Assembly: GCA_946530775.1 (NCBI GenBank)
Contig: CAMNAH010000005.1
Span: 1-16,124 of the forward strand
Reading direction: 5' to 3'
DNA length: 16,124 bases
From: an uncultured Coriobacteriales bacterium
Lineage (GTDB): Bacteria > Actinomycetota > Coriobacteriia > Coriobacteriales > Atopobiaceae
The notes below the pieces were generated by a model. It was not told the DNA's origin, made no database searches, and saw nothing but the letters and a program-made list of their open reading frames with translations. Each line of letters begins with the position of its first letter. The first letter of the stretch is position 1. The translations under genes were made by a program, and so were the position numbers. This document shows, in pieces, positions 1-8,012 of the stretch.

Positions 1-755
1 AGCAGCGTATCGCAGGGATAGGTGACCTCGGTGCCGGGGATGGGCTTGCCGCGGCCATCCACCTCGGCGATGACGACGGCCTCGACGCGCTTCTGACCCT
101 CGATGCGCACGACGGTGTGCGAGAGCAGCAGCGGAATGCCGAAGTCGTCGAGGCACTGAACGATGTTGCGCTTGAGGCCGCCCGAGTAAGGCATGAGCTC
201 GGCCACGCAGGCCACGTGAGCGCCCTCGAAGGTCATGCGGCGCGCCATGATGAGGCCGATATCGCCGGAGCCCAGGATGACGACCTCGCGGCCGGGCATG
301 AAGCCCTCGATGTTGACAAGGCGCTGGGCGGTACCGGCGCTGTAGATGCCCGCAGGACGGTATCCGGGGATGTTGAGCGCGCCGCGGGGACGCTCGCGGC
401 ATCCCATGGCGAGCACGATAGCTTTGGCCTGGATGAACTGCATGCCCTCGGCCTGGCTCACGGCGGTCACGACCTTATCGGGCGAGACGTCGATGACCAT
501 GGTGTCGAGCATGAAGTCGATGCCGCCCTCGAGGGCGATCTTCTCGAAGCGGGCAGCATACTCGGGACCCGTGAGCTCCTCATCGAAGGTGATGAGGCCG
601 AAGCCGTTGTGGATGCACTGGTTGAGGATGCCGCCGAGCTCGCGATCGCGCTCGATCACGAGGATGGACGTGCAGCCCGCATCGCGTGCGGCGATGGCAG
701 CGGCAAGACCAGCGGGGCCGCCGCCGATGACGACGATATCGTAGGAGATGCTCAT
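1..755 (-). CDS. FAD/NAD(P)-dependent oxidoreductase, partner of the GlpA-like enzyme (3' end beyond left edge)
   Basis: Only the first 251 codons are in the window; the frame stays open to base 1. The N-terminus carries an FAD dinucleotide-binding loop GGGPAG (residues 11-16), then GGILNQCIHNGFG (41-53), a stretch typical of the pyridine nucleotide-disulfide oxidoreductase-like flavoproteins encoded beside GlpA. AMGCRERPRG (117-126) is the usual second flavin contact, and GSGDIG (162-167) is the NAD(P)-binding Rossmann loop. The ATG at 755 overlaps the TGA of the upstream gene in an ATGA, and AAGGAGG lies 9 nt ahead at 765-771, so the start is secure. In anaerobes this protein commonly follows a GlpA-type dehydrogenase and precedes a small DUF1667 protein; together they are thought to pass electrons from glycerol-3-phosphate to another carrier. 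The electron acceptor cannot be told from sequence. Family assignment is firm, physiological substrate is not. Confidence 0.9.
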   Translation of the reverse strand, partial: MSISYDIVVIGGGPAGLAAAIAARDAGCTSILVIERDRELGGILNQCIHNGFGLITFDEELTGPEYAARFEKIALEGGIDFMLDTMVIDVSPDKVVTAVSQAEGMQFIQAKAIVLAMGCRERPRGALNIPGYRPAGIYSAGTAQRLVNIEGFMPGREVVILGSGDIGLIMARRMTFEGAHVACVAELMPYSGGLKRNIVQCLDDFGIPLLLSHTVVRIEGQKRVEAVVIAEVDGRGKPIPGTEVTYPCDTL

Positions 756-2209
756 GCGACATCGCCTCCTTCCAGCTCCTTATCGCGTCCGACGATCAAC
801 TCGGACCCGGGACCTGCCTTGGTGATGTCGGCATAGGCCAGGTCTGCGAGCTCGCGATCGAGGATCTCCATGATCTTGGGCGTGCAGAAGCCCGCCTGGC
901 AGCGGCCCATGCAGGCCTCGGTGCGGCGCTTGATGCCATCGAGCGAGCGGGCGCCCAGCGGATGGTGGATGGCGGATACGATCTGGGCCTCGGTAACCTT
1001 GCGGCAGCGGCAGATCACGCGGCCATAGGCGGGATCCTGCTCGATAAGGGCAGCCCACTGCTCGGGCGTCGCCCATTCCACGTTGGGGATGCCCTCGCGC
1101 GTGGCGATGAAGTCGTCGCGCATCTCGGGATTAAGGATTCCGTCCACGATACCCGCAACCATCTCGCCGATGGCGGGCGCGGAGGTGAGGCCGGGAGACT
1201 CGATAGCTGCGCAATCGATGAAGCCGGGAGCGCCCTCCACCTCGCCGATCGCGAAATCGTGCTCGGAGCGGTGAGCGCGCAGGCCCGAGAAGGAGGTGAT
1301 GGTCTCGCGGAACGGGATGTTCTTGACGCTCAGCGCGGCCTTGTCAAGAAGCTCCTGGAGGCCGGCAGCCGTGGTGTCGGTGCCCTCTTTGTTATCGATG
1401 TCCTCGGCGGTGGGACCCACGAGGAGGTTGCCCGCCGTGGTGGGCGTCACGAGCACGCCCTTGCCGAGCTTGGTGGGAAGCTGGAACACGGTATGACCCA
1501 CATGCTTGCCCGCCGTGGTGTCGAGCACGAAGTACTGGCCACGGCGCGGCGTGATCTCCATCTTATCGTCGGAGACCATGTTGTGGAACACGTCCGCGTA
1601 GACGCCGGCAGCGTTCACGACCACGCGTGCGGTGTAGTCCTCGCCGGGCGTGGAGACGGTCCATGTGCCGTCCTCGTTGCGCGAGACGCCGGTGACCTCG
1701 GTGTTGAAGTCGAACTCGACGCCGTTGGCGAGCGCGTTCTCCGCAAGCGCCCAGTTGAGCTGGAAGGGATTCACGATCGACGCGGTCGGTGCCCAGAGTG
1801 CGGCGACAACCTCGTCGGCAAGGTTGGGCTCGAGCTCGCGCAGCCGTTCGCCCTCGACGATCTCGAGACCGGGCACGCCGTTCGCAACACCGCGATCGAG
1901 CAGCGCCTGCAAACCATCGCGAGCATCGGGGTCGGTGCAGACGACAAGCGACCCGATGTTCTTGAGATCGACGCCCAGATCCTCGCAAAGCGGGCCCATC
2001 ATCTCGTTGCCGCGTACGTTGAGCTTGGCCATGAGCGAGCCCGTGGCAGCATCGAAGCCGGCATGAACGATAGCGGAATTAGCTTTGGTGGTTCCGCAGC
2101 AGACGTCCTCCTCGCGTTCGAGCACGCACACCGAGAGCTTTCGTTTGGAGAGCTCCCGCGCACAGGCGGCTCCCGAGACGCCCGCGCCGATGATGACAAC
2201 ATCAAACAT
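752..2209 (-). CDS. glpA: GlpA-like FAD-dependent glycerol-3-phosphate dehydrogenase with C-terminal BFD [2Fe-2S] domain
   Basis: A 485-residue flavoprotein of the DAO/GlpA family, expected to oxidise sn-glycerol-3-phosphate to dihydroxyacetone phosphate. The FAD loop GAGVSG is at residues 8-13, followed by GTTKANSAIVHAGFD (39-53), characteristic of this family. The C-terminus has a BFD-type [2Fe-2S] domain: CRC (C400, C402) and then CMGRCQAGFC (C433, C437, C442). C437 and C442 are the expected second pair; C433 occupies a position that is usually glycine, giving an extra cysteine. The start at 2209 (MFDVVIIG) is chosen over an in-frame ATG at 2281 because the FAD fold begins here and an AGGGGG Shine-Dalgarno lies 9 nt upstream. 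The gene overlaps its flavoprotein partner by 4 bp (ATGA) and is separated from the ABC-F gene by 84 bp, so it may have its own promoter. The alternative assignment is a 2-hydroxyacid oxidase of the related LhgO group; the paired gene favours the glycerol-3-phosphate role. Confidence 0.85.
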   Translation of the reverse strand: MFDVVIIGAGVSGAACARELSKRKLSVCVLEREEDVCCGTTKANSAIVHAGFDAATGSLMAKLNVRGNEMMGPLCEDLGVDLKNIGSLVVCTDPDARDGLQALLDRGVANGVPGLEIVEGERLRELEPNLADEVVAALWAPTASIVNPFQLNWALAENALANGVEFDFNTEVTGVSRNEDGTWTVSTPGEDYTARVVVNAAGVYADVFHNMVSDDKMEITPRRGQYFVLDTTAGKHVGHTVFQLPTKLGKGVLVTPTTAGNLLVGPTAEDIDNKEGTDTTAAGLQELLDKAALSVKNIPFRETITSFSGLRAHRSEHDFAIGEVEGAPGFIDCAAIESPGLTSAPAIGEMVAGIVDGILNPEMRDDFIATREGIPNVEWATPEQWAALIEQDPAYGRVICRCRKVTEAQIVSAIHHPLGARSLDGIKRRTEACMGRCQAGFCTPKIMEILDRELADLAYADITKAGPGSELIVGRDKELEGGDVA

Positions 2210-2238
2210 GGAATGAATCCCCCTTTCTCGCAAAACCA

Positions 2239-2249
2239 TACCAATGGTA
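2239..2249. promoter_or_regulatory. Short palindrome in the glpA-like leader (possible operator)
   Basis: TACCAATGGTA is a perfect inverted repeat with 5-bp arms around one base. It sits 30 bp upstream of the glpA-like start inside the 84-bp gap after the ABC-F gene, the only gap larger than 8 bp in this gene run. On the minus strand TATGGT partly overlaps it and resembles a weak -10 box, but I find no convincing -35 partner. A repressor site controlling the flavoprotein pair is possible; chance is also possible for so short a palindrome. Confidence 0.25.
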
Positions 2250-2293
2250 ACGCAAGTAAGCAGGCATTCGTCCCAGCGCACGCCACGAATATG

Positions 2294-4081
2294 CTAGGAA
2301 ATCCTATCGATGAGCTCGAGCCATTCGCTCTCGAGATCGTCGATCAGGGCTTCTGCCGCAGCGATCTCCTCCTGCTTGGCAACGAGCGCCGCATAGTCGG
2401 TTGGATCGATGGCAGCGAGCTCCCCTTTAAGGCGCTCGGGCTCCCCCTTCACCTTCTCGAGTTTGCGCTCGATGGCATCGAAGCGTTTCTTGTTCTCGCG
2501 ACGCTCCGCATTCGTGCTTCGCGGCGCATCACTGGCCTTGGGTTGAGCTTGAACCTTATTCGCCTTCGCAGCCGATGCGCTCTCATCGAGAAGCTTGAAG
2601 AACTCGTCCACACCGCCCGGAACATGGCGCAGATGCCCGTTGATCAGCGCAAATTGGTTGTCCGCGACGCGCTCGGCAAGGTAGCGGTCGTGCGTTACCA
2701 GCAGCAGGGTTCCCGGCCAGGTATCGAGCAGCGATTCAAGCTCTGCGAGCATATCGGTGTCGAGGTCGTTGCCGGGCTCGTCGAGCACGAGCACGTTGGG
2801 CTCGTCGATGAGAACGCACAGAAGCGCAAGACGTCTCCGCTGACCGCCCGAGAGCTCCTCGATGCGCGTGGTCATATCCCCCGCATCGAAGCCCAGCCGC
2901 TCGAGGAGCTTGCTCGGCGACGTGGGCTTTCCCTCGACGATCAGGTATTGCTTATAGCGGGCAAGCAGGTCGAGCACACGCCAGTCGCCCTTCTCGGCAA
3001 GGTTGTCGAGCTGCTGCGAGAGCCATCCGAACTTGACCGACTTGCCGATCTTCACGGTGCCCGTGGATGGCGTGAGCAAACCCGTCATGATGCGCAGCAG
3101 CGTTGTCTTGCCGGCTCCGTTGGTGCCGAGGATGGACACGCGGTCGCCGGGACCGACGATCCAATCGATGTCTTCAAGGACGGTGCGATCGCCATAGGAG
3201 AGCCCGACGTTCTTGAGCTCGATGACCTGCTTGCCCAGGCGCGAGACGGCCAGGCGCTTGAGCTCAACGCTGTTTCTCACGGGCGGGTCCTGTGCGAGCA
3301 GCTCCATGGCTGCATCGATGCGGAACTTAGGCTTTGAGGTGCGTGCCTGCGCGCCGTGCGCAAGCCAGTTGAGTTCTTTGCGCAGCGTGTTCTGACGGCG
3401 CTCCTCCATCACGGCAGCGATGCGGTCGCGCTCCACACGCTGCTGGATATAGGCCGAATAGCCGCCTTCGAAGGGATCGATCCTACGGTTATGGACCTCC
3501 CACATGCTCTGGCATACCTCGTCGAGGAACCAGCGGTCGTGCGTGACCACGAGCAGCGCCCCTTCACCATCGGGCCAAAGGGTCTTGAGATGCGTGGCAA
3601 GCCATGAGATGGCATGCATATCGAGATGGTTGGTGGGCTCGTCCATGAGCAGGACGTCCCAGGTGTCGATGAGGACGCGCGCGAGGTCGCAGCGACGCCG
3701 CTCGCCACCCGAGAGCGTCCCCACGGTCGCATCGAGCGAGACGTCGGACAGAAGCTCCGAGAGGATCGAGCGGATGCGCGCGTCGGACGCCCATTCGAAG
3801 TCTTCGCGGGACCCCAGAACCGCATGCTTCACGGTGTCCGCATCGTCAAGGTTGTCCGACTGCCCGATGAAGCCCACCGAGATGTTGTTTCGCCAGGTAA
3901 CGGTGCCGTTATCGGGCTCGAAGCTCTTGGCGATGATCGAGAGCAGGGTGGATTTTCCGTCACCGTTGGTACCCACGATGCCGATACGGTCGCCCGACTG
4001 GATGCCGATGGAAACGTCGGCGAGCACCTTCTTGCCCGGCCATTCGTGGCCGACCTTCTCAAGGCCTATCAGGATGCCCAA
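2294..4081 (-). CDS. ABC-F family ATPase, Uup-like
   Basis: Two tandem ATP-binding domains without membrane segments, the ABC-F layout of ribosome-associated ATPases. Counting from the ATG at 4087: Walker A GTNGDGKST (39-47), signature LSGGE (125-129) and Walker B ending DEPTNHLD (149-156); a charged interdomain linker at about 215-260; then Walker A GTNGAGKTT (321-329), LSGGQ (412-416) and DEPGNDLD (436-443), where the usual Thr is Gly. A Lys/Glu-rich coiled coil occupies about 525-597, as in Uup. Family members bind the ribosomal E site or act on stalled or damaged complexes; Uup has also been tied to transposon excision. The start is uncertain: the ATG at 4087 overlaps the nfo stop (ATGA) but lies only 1 nt from AAGGAGG (4089-4095), while TTG at 4081 lies 7 nt from it. 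I prefer the TTG, giving 595 residues. There is no evidence that it is an antibiotic-resistance member. Confidence 0.92.
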   Translation of the reverse strand: MGILIGLEKVGHEWPGKKVLADVSIGIQSGDRIGIVGTNGDGKSTLLSIIAKSFEPDNGTVTWRNNISVGFIGQSDNLDDADTVKHAVLGSREDFEWASDARIRSILSELLSDVSLDATVGTLSGGERRRCDLARVLIDTWDVLLMDEPTNHLDMHAISWLATHLKTLWPDGEGALLVVTHDRWFLDEVCQSMWEVHNRRIDPFEGGYSAYIQQRVERDRIAAVMEERRQNTLRKELNWLAHGAQARTSKPKFRIDAAMELLAQDPPVRNSVELKRLAVSRLGKQVIELKNVGLSYGDRTVLEDIDWIVGPGDRVSILGTNGAGKTTLLRIMTGLLTPSTGTVKIGKSVKFGWLSQQLDNLAEKGDWRVLDLLARYKQYLIVEGKPTSPSKLLERLGFDAGDMTTRIEELSGGQRRRLALLCVLIDEPNVLVLDEPGNDLDTDMLAELESLLDTWPGTLLLVTHDRYLAERVADNQFALINGHLRHVPGGVDEFFKLLDESASAAKANKVQAQPKASDAPRSTNAERRENKKRFDAIERKLEKVKGEPERLKGELAAIDPTDYAALVAKQEEIAAAEALIDDLESEWLELIDRIS

Positions 4082-4083
4082 TC

Positions 4084-4932
4084 TCATGCCTCCTTAGCCA
4101 GAGAGCGAAGCAACGCGATCTCCGCCGCATAGCCGTCGAGCTCGTTGGGTGTCTCGAGAATCATGGGGAGATGCCTCAGGCGCGGCTCGTTCACGACGGC
4201 CTCGAAGGTCTCGACGCCGAGATACCCGTGGCCGATACGCTCGTGACGGTCCTTATGCGAGCCGCGATCGTTCTTCGAATCGTTCAGGTGGAGTGCGCGG
4301 AGCCTCTCGAGCCCGATGACGCGATCGAATTCGTCGAGCACGGACCCAAGCGCCTCGCGCACATCGTAGCCGCCATCCCACACATGGCAGGTATCGAGGC
4401 AAACGCCCAGAAGATCGTCCTCATGCACGCCGTCGATGATGCGCGCGATCTCCTCGAAGCTGCCTCCGACCTCGGAGCCCTTGCCAGCCATGGTCTCGAG
4501 CAGCACGATGGTCGTCTGTTCGTGGAACAGCACCTCGTTGAGTCCCTCGGAGATTAGGCGAATACCCTCGTCAGCACCCTGGCCCACATGCGAGCCCGGA
4601 TGGAAGTTGTAGTAGTTGCCCGGCAGATACTCCATGCGCTGCAGGTCATCGGCCATGGAGCGACGGGCAAACTCGACCACGTCTGCCTTGGCGGAGCAGA
4701 GATTGAGCGTATAGGGCGCATGCGCCACGAGCTTGCCGAAGCCATGCTCGGCCATGAGCGCGCGCAACGCCGCGGCATCGTCGGGATCGATGGCCTTAGC
4801 ATTGCCGCCACGCGGGTTGCGCGTGAAGAACGCGAAGGTGCTCGCCCCTATCGAGAGGGCTGTCTCCCCCATCGCGGCAAAGCCTCCCGACGACGAGAGG
4901 TGGCAGCCTATGAAGAGCGGATCTACGGTCAT
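4084..4932 (-). CDS. nfo: Endonuclease IV (AP endonuclease)
   Basis: A 282-residue TIM-barrel enzyme that cleaves DNA 5' to abasic sites in base excision repair. All nine ligands of the trinuclear zinc centre can be matched to the family: H71 (AHAPY), H111 (FHPGS), E146 (LLETM), D180 and H183 (CLDTCH), H215 (LHLNDSK), D228 and H230 (KDRHE) and E260 (ILETP). Length is normal for the bacterial enzyme. The ATG at 4932 overlaps the coaBC stop codon (ATGA), with a weak AAGG 7 nt upstream, so initiation probably depends on coupling to coaBC. Its last codons, AAG GAG GCA TGA, form the Shine-Dalgarno of the ABC-F gene. Nothing is missing or frameshifted. Confidence 0.96.
   Translation of the reverse strand: MTVDPLFIGCHLSSSGGFAAMGETALSIGASTFAFFTRNPRGGNAKAIDPDDAAALRALMAEHGFGKLVAHAPYTLNLCSAKADVVEFARRSMADDLQRMEYLPGNYYNFHPGSHVGQGADEGIRLISEGLNEVLFHEQTTIVLLETMAGKGSEVGGSFEEIARIIDGVHEDDLLGVCLDTCHVWDGGYDVREALGSVLDEFDRVIGLERLRALHLNDSKNDRGSHKDRHERIGHGYLGVETFEAVVNEPRLRHLPMILETPNELDGYAAEIALLRSLAKEA
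4089..4095 (-). promoter_or_regulatory. Shine-Dalgarno that decides the ABC-F start
   Basis: AAGGAGG on the minus strand is formed by the last Lys-Glu codons of nfo. It is 1 nt from the overlapping ATG at 4087 and 7 nt from the in-frame TTG at 4081. Normal spacing is 5-10 nt, which favours the TTG. Confidence 0.6.
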
Positions 4933-6122
4933 GCGCGCGCCTTGATACGCGCGGCGATACGGTCGAGAATGGCATCCGCAGCATCGCGCTTCGACATGAC
5001 GGGGAGCTCCTCGTTGCCGTCGGCAGCAACGATCGTGATGCGGTTGGTATCCGATCCGAACGTGGACTCGCGCTTCGAGACATCGTTCGCGACGATCATA
5101 TCGGCGCCCTTGCGCGCGAGCTTGGCCTCAGCATATGCGATGACGTCGTTCGTCTCGGCAGCGAACCCGCAGACGATGCGCTCGCCCTTGACGCGGCAGA
5201 GCTCCGCCAGGATATCGGCCGTCTCGACGAGCTCGATGGCCTCGAGACGCTCGACGGACTTCTTGAGCTTGTGGTCCGAGACGCGCTTGGGTGTGTAGTC
5301 TGCCACGGCAGCCGCGCAGATGGCGGCATCGCAGCCCTCGAACGCATCTGTGCAGGCCTCGAACATATCGTGCGCGCTCACCACGTCGATGCGCTCAACG
5401 CCGTCAGGCGTAGGCAGCGACACAGGTCCTGCTACGAGCACGACCTCGGCGCCGCGATCTGCAGCCGCCTCGGCAAGGGCGAAGCCCATCTTGCCCGAGG
5501 AGGAATTTGCGATGTAGCGCACGGAATCGATGGCCTCATGCGTGGGCCCCGCATTCACGAGGATGCGGGTGCCGGCAAGATCGCGTTTGATGTCGAGCAC
5601 GCCCATCACGGCGGACACGATATCCGGAACCGCGGCGAGCTTGCCCTCGCCCACATCTCCGCAGGCGAGAAGTCCGCTCTCAGGGCGGATGATGGCATAT
5701 CCCATGGACTCGAGCGCCTGCACGTTCTTCTGCGTGGCACTGTCCTGCCACATGTGAACGTTCATGGCAGGCGCGAAGAGCACGGGTGCATGCAACGCGA
5801 GGATGGTGGTCGTGACGCAATCGTCGGCGATACCGCCGGCCACCTTGGCCATAATATCGGCCGTCGCGGGAACGCACACGCAGGCATCAGCCCAGGATGC
5901 GAACATGATGTGGGGGTTCGGCGACTCGGGATAGGCGAAGAGGTCGGTCAGCACCGGATGATGGGAGAGCGCCTCGAAGGTGATGGGGCCCACGAATGAG
6001 CAGGCGTTCTCCGTCATGCACACGCGCACATCGCATCCAGCATCCTGAAGCCTGCGGACGACATCGCAGGCCTTATAGGCTGCGATTCCCCCGCTCACGG
6101 CAACGACAACGCGCTTCTTCAT
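4929..6122 (-). CDS. coaBC: Bifunctional phosphopantothenoylcysteine decarboxylase / phosphopantothenate-cysteine ligase
   Basis: A 397-residue fusion catalysing two successive steps of coenzyme A synthesis: CTP-dependent joining of 4'-phosphopantothenate to cysteine (CoaB), then FMN-dependent decarboxylation to 4'-phosphopantetheine (CoaC). The CoaC half (about 1-175) has the flavoprotein start VSGGIAAYK (9-17), the active-site His in [11 protein letters not shown] (H71), the PAMNVHMW motif (118-125) and the catalytic Cys in [10 protein letters not shown] (C154). The CoaB half follows with [17 protein letters not shown] (190-206), SSSGKMG (207-213), AAVADYTP (271-278) and the KLKK lysine motif (285-288). 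The start at 6122 is set by [12 protein letters not shown] and by GAGGAG 7 nt upstream; an in-frame extension to 6206 has no family match and lies inside the neighbouring gene. It begins 1 bp after the zinc-ribbon gene stop and overlaps nfo by 4 bp. Confidence 0.96.
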   Translation of the reverse strand: MKKRVVVAVSGGIAAYKACDVVRRLQDAGCDVRVCMTENACSFVGPITFEALSHHPVLTDLFAYPESPNPHIMFASWADACVCVPATADIMAKVAGGIADDCVTTTILALHAPVLFAPAMNVHMWQDSATQKNVQALESMGYAIIRPESGLLACGDVGEGKLAAVPDIVSAVMGVLDIKRDLAGTRILVNAGPTHEAIDSVRYIANSSSGKMGFALAEAAADRGAEVVLVAGPVSLPTPDGVERIDVVSAHDMFEACTDAFEGCDAAICAAAVADYTPKRVSDHKLKKSVERLEAIELVETADILAELCRVKGERIVCGFAAETNDVIAYAEAKLARKGADMIVANDVSKRESTFGSDTNRITIVAADGNEELPVMSKRDAADAILDRIAARIKARA

Positions 6123-6123
6123 G

Positions 6124-6840
6124 CTAAAGCTCCTCGACGACGAGCATGCGATGGCAGTAGGGGCAGGTGGTGATGGACGGCCCGCGCACAAGGTCGCGAT
6201 AGGCATCGGCCTGGAGCTTCACGCGGCACGTGCTGGGGACGTTGCCCTTGAGGTGCTCGACGGCAAGCCCGCCGAAGCGCTTGCTTGCGGCCGCATAGGT
6301 GTCGAGCGTCGACTGCTCGATGTCGGCAACCGTGTCGGCACGATCCTCCTCGAGCTCGGAAATATTCGCGCGAATCTGGGCCGAATCCTCGGCAAACGAA
6401 GTCTTGAGGGCCTCCTCCTCGCGGTCGAGCTTTTTGGCGATGACGGCGAGCTTCGCCTCGGCATCCTTGGCCTTGTCGAGGTTCTCCATGAGCGGGCCCA
6501 GCTTGAACTCGAGCTTCTCGAGCTGTTTAGCGATGTTCGAGAGCTTGGTATCGAGCGCCTGGATCTCCTTGTAGGTGCGGCCGCTCTCGTCGATCGAAGC
6601 CTTCGCCGCTTCGCGATCCTGCTCGTAGAGGGCATGCTTCTCCTGGATATCGGCGATATCGATCTCGAAATCCTTGCGCATGCCCACGATGCGCTTCACC
6701 TCGCCTGCAAGCTTCTTCTTAGCAGCGAGCACGGTCTTGAGCTTCTCGGCCTGCGGCATGGCGGCGAGCTGCGCCTTGGCACGCATGAGCGAGAGGTCGA
6801 TTTCCTGGAGTTTGAGCAGGGCGGCAGCTTCTTCGTTCAT
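6124..6840 (-). CDS. Coiled-coil protein with C-terminal C4-type zinc-ribbon (CT398/DUF164-like), one zinc ligand replaced
   Basis: A 238-residue protein made of a long charged helical hairpin (about residues 5-190, rich in Lys, Glu, Ala and Leu heptads) and a small C-terminal ribbon. This is the layout of the CT398/DUF164 family, whose function is poorly established; nucleic-acid or secretion-related roles have been proposed for relatives. The family ribbon normally has two Cys pairs. Here the second is intact, CPYCHRML (C226, C229), but the first reads GNVPSTCRVKL, with Pro202 where the first Cys should be and only C205 kept. The ATG at 6840 is preceded by AGGTGA. The gene begins 8 bp after the cysteine desulfurase stop and ends 1 bp before coaBC, with its final Glu-Glu codons providing the coaBC ribosome-binding site. 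No enzymatic role can be assigned. Confidence 0.82.
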   Translation of the reverse strand: MNEEAAALLKLQEIDLSLMRAKAQLAAMPQAEKLKTVLAAKKKLAGEVKRIVGMRKDFEIDIADIQEKHALYEQDREAAKASIDESGRTYKEIQALDTKLSNIAKQLEKLEFKLGPLMENLDKAKDAEAKLAVIAKKLDREEEALKTSFAEDSAQIRANISELEEDRADTVADIEQSTLDTYAAASKRFGGLAVEHLKGNVPSTCRVKLQADAYRDLVRGPSITTCPYCHRMLVVEEL

Positions 6841-6848
6841 ACAATCAC

Positions 6849-8009
6849 CTATCTCTTGAGCTTACCGACACAGGAGATGAGCGCCGATGCGAAGGCATCG
6901 AGCTCTTCTTGGGAAACACGTTCATCGAATGAGATGCGCAGCGCACCCAGCGAATCCTCGCGCGCAAGGCCCATGGCCGAGAGCACGTGGCTGGGGTCGA
7001 GCGAGGCAGCGGCGCAAGCGGATCCGGACGAGATGGCAAAACCGAGCGCATCCATCTGGAGCAGGACCGACCCCGCCTCGATGCCATGCACGAAGACGTG
7101 GACGGTGCCAGGAAGGCGCCGCTCGTCATAAGGCGCATCGATCGTGGGGAAGATCCCGCAATCGGCCGATACGAGCGCGTCCTGCAGGGCCTGCGCACGC
7201 TTTCGAATATCGTCGCCGCAGGCAGCATGAGCCTCGGCACATGCCTCTGCGGCAGCCGCGAAGGCGAGCGCCCCCGAGACGTTCTGGGTGCCGGGGCGGA
7301 GATTGCGCTCCTGCCCTCCCCCATGGAATACCGGCGTTAGGCGCACGCCCGTGCGCACATAGAGCGCACCGATTCCCACGGGACCTCCCACCTTATGCGC
7401 CGTGACGCTCATGGCATCGACGCATTCGGTGTAAACGGGAACCCTGCAGAATGCCTGGACAGCGTCCGTATGGAAGAGCGCGCCCACGCTATGGGCGGCA
7501 TCGGCGAGCTCGCAAATAGGCAGCACAGCGCCGGTTTCGTTGTTGGCGCTCATGATGGAGACGAGCGCACAGCGCCTATCGAGCAATGATCGAAGGGCCT
7601 CAGGCTCGATATAACCTTGAGGGTTCGGCTTGACGATGCGCACCTCGAAGCCGCGGCGCCTGAGCTCGGGCGCGCACTCGAGCACCGCCTCGTGCTCGAT
7701 GGCGGAGATGACAACCACGTTGCGTGCGGTATCATGCGAGCGCACACCCTCGGCAAGGCCGAAGATGGCAAGGTTATCGCTCTCGGTGCCGCCAGAGGTG
7801 AACAGCACCTCAGAAGGCCGTACAGAGGCTCCCATGAGGCGCGCTATGCGTTTGCGAGCACCTTCCAGCGCAAGCGATGCCTCGCGGCCGGGCGTGTGGA
7901 GCGAATTAGGATTCGCACCCGCGTACGGCGCCGCCGCATAGGCGGAAAGGGCCTCGAGTGCCTCGGGGCGCAGCGGCGAAGAAGCGGCATGGTCGAGGTA
8001 AACGGCCAA
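6849..8009 (-). CDS. Cysteine desulfurase, NifS/IscS class
   Basis: A 386-residue PLP enzyme of aminotransferase class V that converts L-cysteine to L-alanine and holds the sulfur as an enzyme persulfide for Fe-S cluster, thiamine or tRNA modification. Visible are H105 (IEHEAV), which stacks on PLP, the ANNETG stretch (155-160), D182 (HTDAVQ), the Schiff-base Lys K206 (TAHKVGG), GGGQERNLRPGTQN (230-243), and the sulfur-accepting Cys C332 in SSGSACAAAS (327-336). The long loop around this Cys marks group I (NifS/IscS). The start is TTG at 8009: no ATG is in frame there, the protein begins AVYLDHAASSP as the family does, and GAGGAGG (8018-8024) is 8 nt away. It lies 3 bp after rpe. No scaffold gene (iscU/sufU) is in the window, and iscS, nifS or a tRNA-thiolation role cannot be separated by sequence alone. 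Confidence 0.95.
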   Translation of the reverse strand: MAVYLDHAASSPLRPEALEALSAYAAAPYAGANPNSLHTPGREASLALEGARKRIARLMGASVRPSEVLFTSGGTESDNLAIFGLAEGVRSHDTARNVVVISAIEHEAVLECAPELRRRGFEVRIVKPNPQGYIEPEALRSLLDRRCALVSIMSANNETGAVLPICELADAAHSVGALFHTDAVQAFCRVPVYTECVDAMSVTAHKVGGPVGIGALYVRTGVRLTPVFHGGGQERNLRPGTQNVSGALAFAAAAEACAEAHAACGDDIRKRAQALQDALVSADCGIFPTIDAPYDERRLPGTVHVFVHGIEAGSVLLQMDALGFAISSGSACAAASLDPSHVLSAMGLAREDSLGALRISFDERVSQEELDAFASALISCVGKLKR

Positions 8010-8012
8010 GGC

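Noticed and set aside
117..836. A 239-codon plus-strand frame at the left end
   Set aside because: It is antisense to the clearly recognisable FAD/NAD oxidoreductase, which shows both dinucleotide-binding motifs.
2210..2281. In-frame extension of the GlpA-like protein to an ATG at 2281
   Set aside because: The added 24 residues precede the FAD fold and match nothing known, and the start at 2209 has a better-placed ribosome-binding site.
962..3337. A 791-codon open frame on the plus strand
   Set aside because: It runs antisense through the GlpA-like gene, the gap and the ABC-F gene, with His/Asp/Arg-heavy, low-complexity composition and no family motif. It is a by-product of GC-rich codon use on the minus strand.
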